Both the position numbers and the translations under genes were made by a program. From the NCBI RefSeq assembly GCF_050633145.1, contig NZ_JBOEFY010000023.1, forward strand, positions 120,965 through 184,964: a stretch of DNA of 64,000 nucleotides, in the 5' to 3' direction. The notes beneath the pieces are model-generated. The model saw only the letters and a list, made by a program, of their open reading frames with translations, did not search any database and had not been told where the DNA came from. Positions 60,285 to 64,000 of the stretch are shown piece after piece. Each line of letters starts with the position of its first letter. The first letter of the stretch is position 1. The stretch is from Kordia sp050633145 (lineage in GTDB: Bacteria > Bacteroidota > Bacteroidia > Flavobacteriales > Flavobacteriaceae).

Positions 60285-60740
60285 ATGACTGAAGAATATA
60301 AATATAGACCACCAATCAAATACTTGTTCGTAGGACTCTGCGGACTTATTTTGTTTGCCATTTTTGGATTAGCAATGATTAAAGGAGACGAAATTTGGTT
60401 TTCGATAGTTGTTGGAGTATTCTGTTTAATGGGTTTAGTGATGGGAATTGGCTTTTTAACAATATTCTTTAGAAAATTTAATGTCGGAAATCTGAAATTG
60501 GGAAATGACTTCATTGAAATTCCAGGACGGTGGAAAGAAAGAACAAGAGTAAACTTTAACGACATCTTGGACATTGGAGAATTTGACACTTACGATAATG
60601 TAATAGAGATTGAAAGTACACAAGGTGTTCACCTGATAGAACGGAATTGGATGAAAAAGAAAGAATTCAATTCTGTCAAAACGAAACTTAAAGAATACTG
60701 GTTAAATAATACTTCCCACAACACGGTATATAACAAATAG
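60285..60740 (+). CDS. Small membrane protein with PH-like domain
   Basis: 151 residues. Two membrane helices in the first 60 residues (YLFVGLCGLILFAIFGLAMI, WFSIVVGVFCLMGLVMGIGF), then a soluble bPH-like beta domain (LKLGNDFIEIPGRWKERTRV, NFNDILDIGEFDTYDNVIEI). The C-terminal SHNTVYNK is read from sequence (CACAACACGGTATATAAC) resembling the start of the folded element before the gene, so a second, partial element may overlap the 3' end. Function unknown. Confidence 0.65.
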   Translation: MTEEYKYRPPIKYLFVGLCGLILFAIFGLAMIKGDEIWFSIVVGVFCLMGLVMGIGFLTIFFRKFNVGNLKLGNDFIEIPGRWKERTRVNFNDILDIGEFDTYDNVIEIESTQGVHLIERNWMKKKEFNSVKTKLKEYWLNNTSHNTVYNK

Positions 60741-60844
60741 GGCAATTGTAGAACAAGGTGTAGGAGAAAAACGTATATATAAAAAAGCACTACTATCAAC
60801 ACAAAGTCTAAAACATAGCTAGTAAGTACTCTCACGATAATTTT

Positions 60845-60876
60845 GATTTTAGTTCAGATTCTTATAGTTTTAACAA
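60845..60876 (+). repeat. Right 32-bp direct repeat of cassette-like segment
   Basis: GATTTTAG plus the exact block GATTCTTATAGTTTTAACAA, as at 59276-59307. It lies 29 bp before the LytTR gene start, so may be the original upstream region of that gene. Confidence 0.8.
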
Positions 60877-60905
60877 GAACTCATTTGTAGAATTCAACAA
60901 CTGTA

Positions 60906-61691
60906 ATGTCTATAGCAACATCATCGTATAAACATCATTTCCTCATAGCATTTGCAATTGCTATTTGGCTATCTATCTTTTTAATTTTAATTGCGCCTTT
61001 TGATATTGCAGAATTACCTATAGAAGTACGATTAGAAATAATGCCTATGTATGGTCTAATTTCTTTTGTTGGATATATCGTATTGATTCCTTTTCAGAAT
61101 TGGGCATATAAAAAAATAAAGAAACAATCCATTTCGTTTGAAATACTCATCATTGTGCTCTTCAATATTATTGTCTTACTAGGAAGTTATTGGTATTACA
61201 AATCCAGCATTGTGAATGGGAATCATTCGTTCATAAAATTTACTTTTGAAATATACTATCCAATCTTCTTTATCCTATTGCCCATCATTATTTTTGCAAG
61301 ATGGTTTATCAGTAGAAAAGTAGTGCATCCAGCATCAAAAAAAATCATTCTAACAGGAGATAATAAATTAGACATTCTACAAATTGCAGAAGAAGATGTA
61401 ATCTGTATTTCTAGCGCAGATAATTATGTTGAAGTTGCCTATTTAATCAATACTGAATTACACAAAAAACTATTGCGAACAACATTGAAAAATATGGAAA
61501 TGCAATTGCCACAACTAATGAAAGTACATCGTTCGCATCTCATAAATCCAATTCATTTTAAAGCATGGAAAAATGCAAACACACTTTTGTTAACTCAGAT
61601 GGAAGTGCCCGTTTCTAAAAACTATAAAAAAGAGATCTTAGCTATGAATCATTCGCCACTAAAAGCCGATGATTTATCCCAATCCCAGTAA
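60906..61691 (+). CDS. Membrane-anchored LytTR regulator
   Basis: 261 residues with four membrane helices (FLIAFAIAIWLSIFLILIAP, YGLISFVGYIVLIPFQNW, FEILIIVLFNIIVLLGSYWY, IYYPIFFILLPIIIFARWFI) and a C-terminal LytTR domain (LQIAEEDVICISSADNYVEV, LPQLMKVHRSHLINPIHFKA). No receiver or kinase domain, so it is a one-component membrane regulator. The downstream serine hydrolase gene, 164 bp away, is a possible target. An inverted repeat TGCCTTG/CAAGGCA (61741-61765) follows. Confidence 0.9.
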   Translation: MSIATSSYKHHFLIAFAIAIWLSIFLILIAPFDIAELPIEVRLEIMPMYGLISFVGYIVLIPFQNWAYKKIKKQSISFEILIIVLFNIIVLLGSYWYYKSSIVNGNHSFIKFTFEIYYPIFFILLPIIIFARWFISRKVVHPASKKIILTGDNKLDILQIAEEDVICISSADNYVEVAYLINTELHKKLLRTTLKNMEMQLPQLMKVHRSHLINPIHFKAWKNANTLLLTQMEVPVSKNYKKEILAMNHSPLKADDLSQSQ

Positions 61692-61854
61692 AATAGGTGT
61701 CTACTATGATTTTCGTTTCTACTTTTGACAATAATAAATTGCCTTGAGAAATACTCGCAAGGCATTCATAAAAATCATATTAAGAATATCGAGAAGAGCC
61801 TCAGAGCATTTTAAATCTCGATTATCGAGTATAAACTTCATAAATCAAAAAACG

Positions 61855-62940
61855 ATGAAACAATATGTAATCTTAATAGCAGCTTTTTTAAGCTCCTTTT
61901 CAGGAATTTCTCAAGACAAAAACGAAGAAGTAGCTGCATTATTAAAAGAAATGATTTCAAAAAAAGAGGTAGCTGGTGTGGTTGCTGCATATTCAGTTGA
62001 AGGCAACATAATAGGTCAAGCAGCAGCAGGATATGCAAACAAAAAAACAAAAGAAAAATTTAACCTAGAAACTAAGGTCAGAATGGGTTCAATTGCAAAA
62101 CCTATGACTGCTTTAGCTGTGATGCAATTGGTAGAAAAAGGTCTTTTAGATTTAGATGCTGCTGTTCAAACCTACATTCCGGATTATCCGACACATCCAA
62201 AAACGCAAATTACAATCCGCCATTTACTATCACATACTTCTGGTATTGCAGGGTATAAAGATGGACGCGAATCCAATACAACAGTTGAATATCCAACATT
62301 ATATGATGCATTAAGTCTATTTAAAGATCGAGAATTGCTATTTGAACCAGGAACGCAATACAGTTATACAACATATGGATATACTGTTTTAGGCGCCGTT
62401 ATTGAAAAAGTAACAGGCGGAACTTTTGAAGCTTACATGCAGAAAAATATTTGGGACAAAGCAGGAATGACAAATACTGGAGTTGAAAAATTTGGTGTAA
62501 AAATGGAAAACAAATCCGAATTGTATACACGAAACAACGGAAGAGGAAAAGCCAAAAAAGCCAAAGAAAACAACCTAAGTAACAGAATACCTGCGGGAGG
62601 TTTTTATACAACTTCTGGTGACATGCTAAAATTTGGGAATGCAGTATTAGAGAATGTTTTTGTAAAAGAAAGCACACTAAATTTAATGCGAGAACACCAC
62701 AGTTTGGAAAAAGAAAACAATGCTTATGGTTTTGGTTGGTTTTTATATGCTAAAAAGCCCAATGAAGGCGCTATCATTGGTCATACAGGAGGACAAACAG
62801 GAAATACGTCATTTCTATTTATAGTGCCTAGTAAAAAAACGGTGAGTATCATACTTGCAAATACATCAAGAGCGCAATCGAGTGTGAATCCTGTGGCTAA
62901 TAAGTTATTGAGTTTATCTTTAGAAAGTTCAAAGAAATAG
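61855..62940 (+). CDS. Secreted beta-lactamase-family serine hydrolase
   Basis: 361 residues from the ATG at 61855, where a signal peptide starts (MKQYVILIAAFLSSFSGIS). The SxxK motif SIAK (Ser79, Lys82), the YxN-like motif YTTYGY near 171 and HTGG at 310-313 (IGHTGGQTGNTS) are intact, so catalysis is likely. No membrane anchor beyond the signal. Close to class C/DD-peptidase-like hydrolases; substrate unknown. A small palindrome CTCGAT-T-ATCGAG (61817-61829) lies 25 bp before the ATG and may be an operator. Confidence 0.88.
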   Translation: MKQYVILIAAFLSSFSGISQDKNEEVAALLKEMISKKEVAGVVAAYSVEGNIIGQAAAGYANKKTKEKFNLETKVRMGSIAKPMTALAVMQLVEKGLLDLDAAVQTYIPDYPTHPKTQITIRHLLSHTSGIAGYKDGRESNTTVEYPTLYDALSLFKDRELLFEPGTQYSYTTYGYTVLGAVIEKVTGGTFEAYMQKNIWDKAGMTNTGVEKFGVKMENKSELYTRNNGRGKAKKAKENNLSNRIPAGGFYTTSGDMLKFGNAVLENVFVKESTLNLMREHHSLEKENNAYGFGWFLYAKKPNEGAIIGHTGGQTGNTSFLFIVPSKKTVSIILANTSRAQSSVNPVANKLLSLSLESSKK

Positions 62941-62973
62941 TATAATGCATAAAATAAAGTCGAAATGTATCAC

Positions 62974-62996
62974 ACTGAGCGGAGTCGAAGTGTAAC
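62974..62996. repeat. Dispersed GGAGTCGAA element
   Basis: ACTGAGCGGAGTCGAAGTGT matches the fragments at 38764-38784 (GAACGGAGTCGAAATGT) and, inverted, at 16976-16997 (TTTCGACTCCGCTCA). All three are intergenic. Confidence 0.6.
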
Positions 62997-63049
62997 AATC
63001 TTGAAAAACTATTGTCTCTTTAATAGCATCAATCATCAAAGACAATATC

Positions 63050-63547
63050 ATGAAATCAAAATTACTAATACTACTCGCTTTAGGCATCTTTACAACTTCG
63101 TGCATATCTATACGAGCAAAATCCAAGCAAACTATTATTGCTAAGGAAGAATATACTCCTGTAGATCAAGAATTATACAATACAATTGTCGCCTTAGACA
63201 AACGCTTTTTTGATGCGTATAATACTTGCGACATGGAAACACAAGCCGAATTGATCTCAGAAGATATTGAGTTTTTTCATGACAAAGGCGGATTGGCAAC
63301 ATCCAAAACACAAATACTTGAAGCATTAAAAAATAATATCTGCGATAAAGTCACTCGAACCTTAATCGATGGAAGCATTGAAGTCTATCCAATCAACGGA
63401 TACGGAGCTGTACAAATGGGCGAACATAAATTCTTCAACAAACTAGAGCCGAATGCGAAATCTATTCCGAGTAAATTCATCACTATCTGGAAAAACGACA
63501 ACGGAACTTGGGTGATGACACGTATTGTGAGTACGCATAAAAATTAA
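63050..63547 (+). CDS. DUF4440/SnoaL-like lipoprotein
   Basis: 165 residues with lipobox (LLALGIFTTSCIS, Cys18). After a short linker, a DUF4440/NTF2-like domain: TIVALDKRFFDAYNTCDMET, AELISEDIEFFHDKGG, MGEHKFFN, and FITIWKNDNGTWVMTRIVST at the end. Presumably it binds a small ligand in the periplasm. It is 21 bp before the next lipoprotein gene. Confidence 0.85.
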   Translation: MKSKLLILLALGIFTTSCISIRAKSKQTIIAKEEYTPVDQELYNTIVALDKRFFDAYNTCDMETQAELISEDIEFFHDKGGLATSKTQILEALKNNICDKVTRTLIDGSIEVYPINGYGAVQMGEHKFFNKLEPNAKSIPSKFITIWKNDNGTWVMTRIVSTHKN

Positions 63548-63568
63548 GTCTATAGAGGCCAGAAAACT

Positions 63569-64000
63569 ATGAATAGACTTATTTTTTTACTGGTAGTATG
63601 TATAGGATTGAATTCGTGTGCTTCTTATCGAAAAAATAGTAAGCATATACATAAAAATCCACATGAGATTCTTGCTTTTAAAAAGTATCTTGAAAAAAAT
63701 TACCAACTCAATTCGTTCAATGGTTATGAAACTATTTGGGGAACGTATAAGCAAACAGATACAATCATAAGCAAGTTTTGTTCTGAAAATAGAATCATAT
63801 CTATCGTTAAATTGCCTCAAGATAAAAACAGCCATTTCTATGAAAAACATGGAAATATTGTTTTATTATATTTTCGATCAAATCCAGTCATAGAAAGGAA
63901 TCGAGCTATCATTTTTGATTATACAGAAAAAGGGTTTGAAGCGTATGATACAGAATATAAAGAAGCAGAAGTGGCAGAAGGAATCTATATTTTTGATTGA
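63569..64000 (+). CDS. Hypothetical lipoprotein at the window end
   Basis: 143 residues, complete; the stop codon TGA is the last three bases. Lipobox in LVVCIGLNSCAS (Cys17). The rest is a polar, mixed alpha/beta domain (HEILAFKKYLEKNYQLNSFN, NHIVLLYFRS-like NIVLLYFRSN). No family recognised. It follows the DUF4440 lipoprotein by 21 bp and is probably co-transcribed with it. Confidence 0.75.
   Translation: MNRLIFLLVVCIGLNSCASYRKNSKHIHKNPHEILAFKKYLEKNYQLNSFNGYETIWGTYKQTDTIISKFCSENRIISIVKLPQDKNSHFYEKHGNIVLLYFRSNPVIERNRAIIFDYTEKGFEAYDTEYKEAEVAEGIYIFD

Noticed and set aside
61744..61854. N-terminal extension of the second serine hydrolase
   Set aside because: It is basic and precedes a full signal peptide at 61855, and includes inverted repeats of the intergenic region.

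Overview
The window is AT-rich chromosomal DNA from a member of the Bacteroidota, almost certainly a marine Flavobacteriaceae. The evidence is several proteins with C-terminal type A sorting domains of the type IX secretion system (T9SS), TAnnTTTG-type -7 promoter boxes, a SUF operon of flavobacterial order, TonB/CarboxypepD-type outer-membrane receptors, choice-of-anchor B and MbnP lipoproteins, and GG-leader lanthipeptide-like precursors of a kind I associate with Kordia. The genus is inference; no rRNA or tRNA gene is visible to fix it.

Layout. 0-6 kb: the 3' end of a PD40/OmpA envelope protein, a DUF4132 gene with a small partner, a TolB-like propeller protein and a degenerate receiver/HTH regulator. 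6.1-6.7 kb: two tandem lanthipeptide-like precursors on the minus strand. 7-10.8 kb: a serine hydrolase, then a three-gene DUF2589 operon with a good promoter and an internal UUCG hairpin. 10.8-15.3 kb: an A-type carrier, sufB, a lipoprotein gene, sufC and sufD. 15.8-34 kb: secreted and signalling genes (LamG and other T9SS cargo, a diheme peroxidase, a third orphan GG-leader peptide, two kinase/NarL-type response regulator pairs, an MbnP lipoprotein and two choice-of-anchor B propeller proteins). 34-43 kb: housekeeping and small accessory genes (thiL, alpha/beta hydrolase, brnQ, AraC and Crp regulators, aminopeptidase P). 43-50 kb: a stand-alone degenerate GyrB-like ATPase domain, a four-gene redox-like operon headed by a 32-codon CxxC gene, and a large VPS10/BNR-propeller protein. 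50-57 kb: an alpha/beta hydrolase, a LytS/LytTR pair divergent from an outer-membrane receptor, and a MocR regulator divergent from GNAT and PLP-decarboxylase genes. 59-64 kb: a cassette-like segment (SMI1/KNR4 protein and a membrane PH-like protein) between direct repeats, then a membrane LytTR regulator, a serine hydrolase and two lipoproteins.

Four things stand out. (1) The two tandem peptides have nearly identical leaders but unlike cores; each core holds eight Cys, each preceded by a Thr/Ser, and both end ACPF, so their ring patterns look designed around Thr/Ser-Cys pairs. No modification enzyme is present in the window. (2) Two small accessory segments (39.8-40.6 kb and 59.3-60.9 kb) are each flanked by roughly 30-36 bp direct repeats with no recombinase; the second also carries a long folded intergenic element with integron-like core motifs. 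(3) A direct repeat with 21-bp periodicity abuts the promoter of the CxxC/AhpD-like operon, as expected for an AraC-type activator. (4) A GyrB-type N-terminal domain stands alone with its ATP-site motifs eroded.

Most genes are ordinary flavobacterial functions. Promoter calls rest on matching TAnnTTTG (and a TTG about 19 bp upstream where present); terminators on visible stems followed by T runs. Family names come from motif recognition, not database search.
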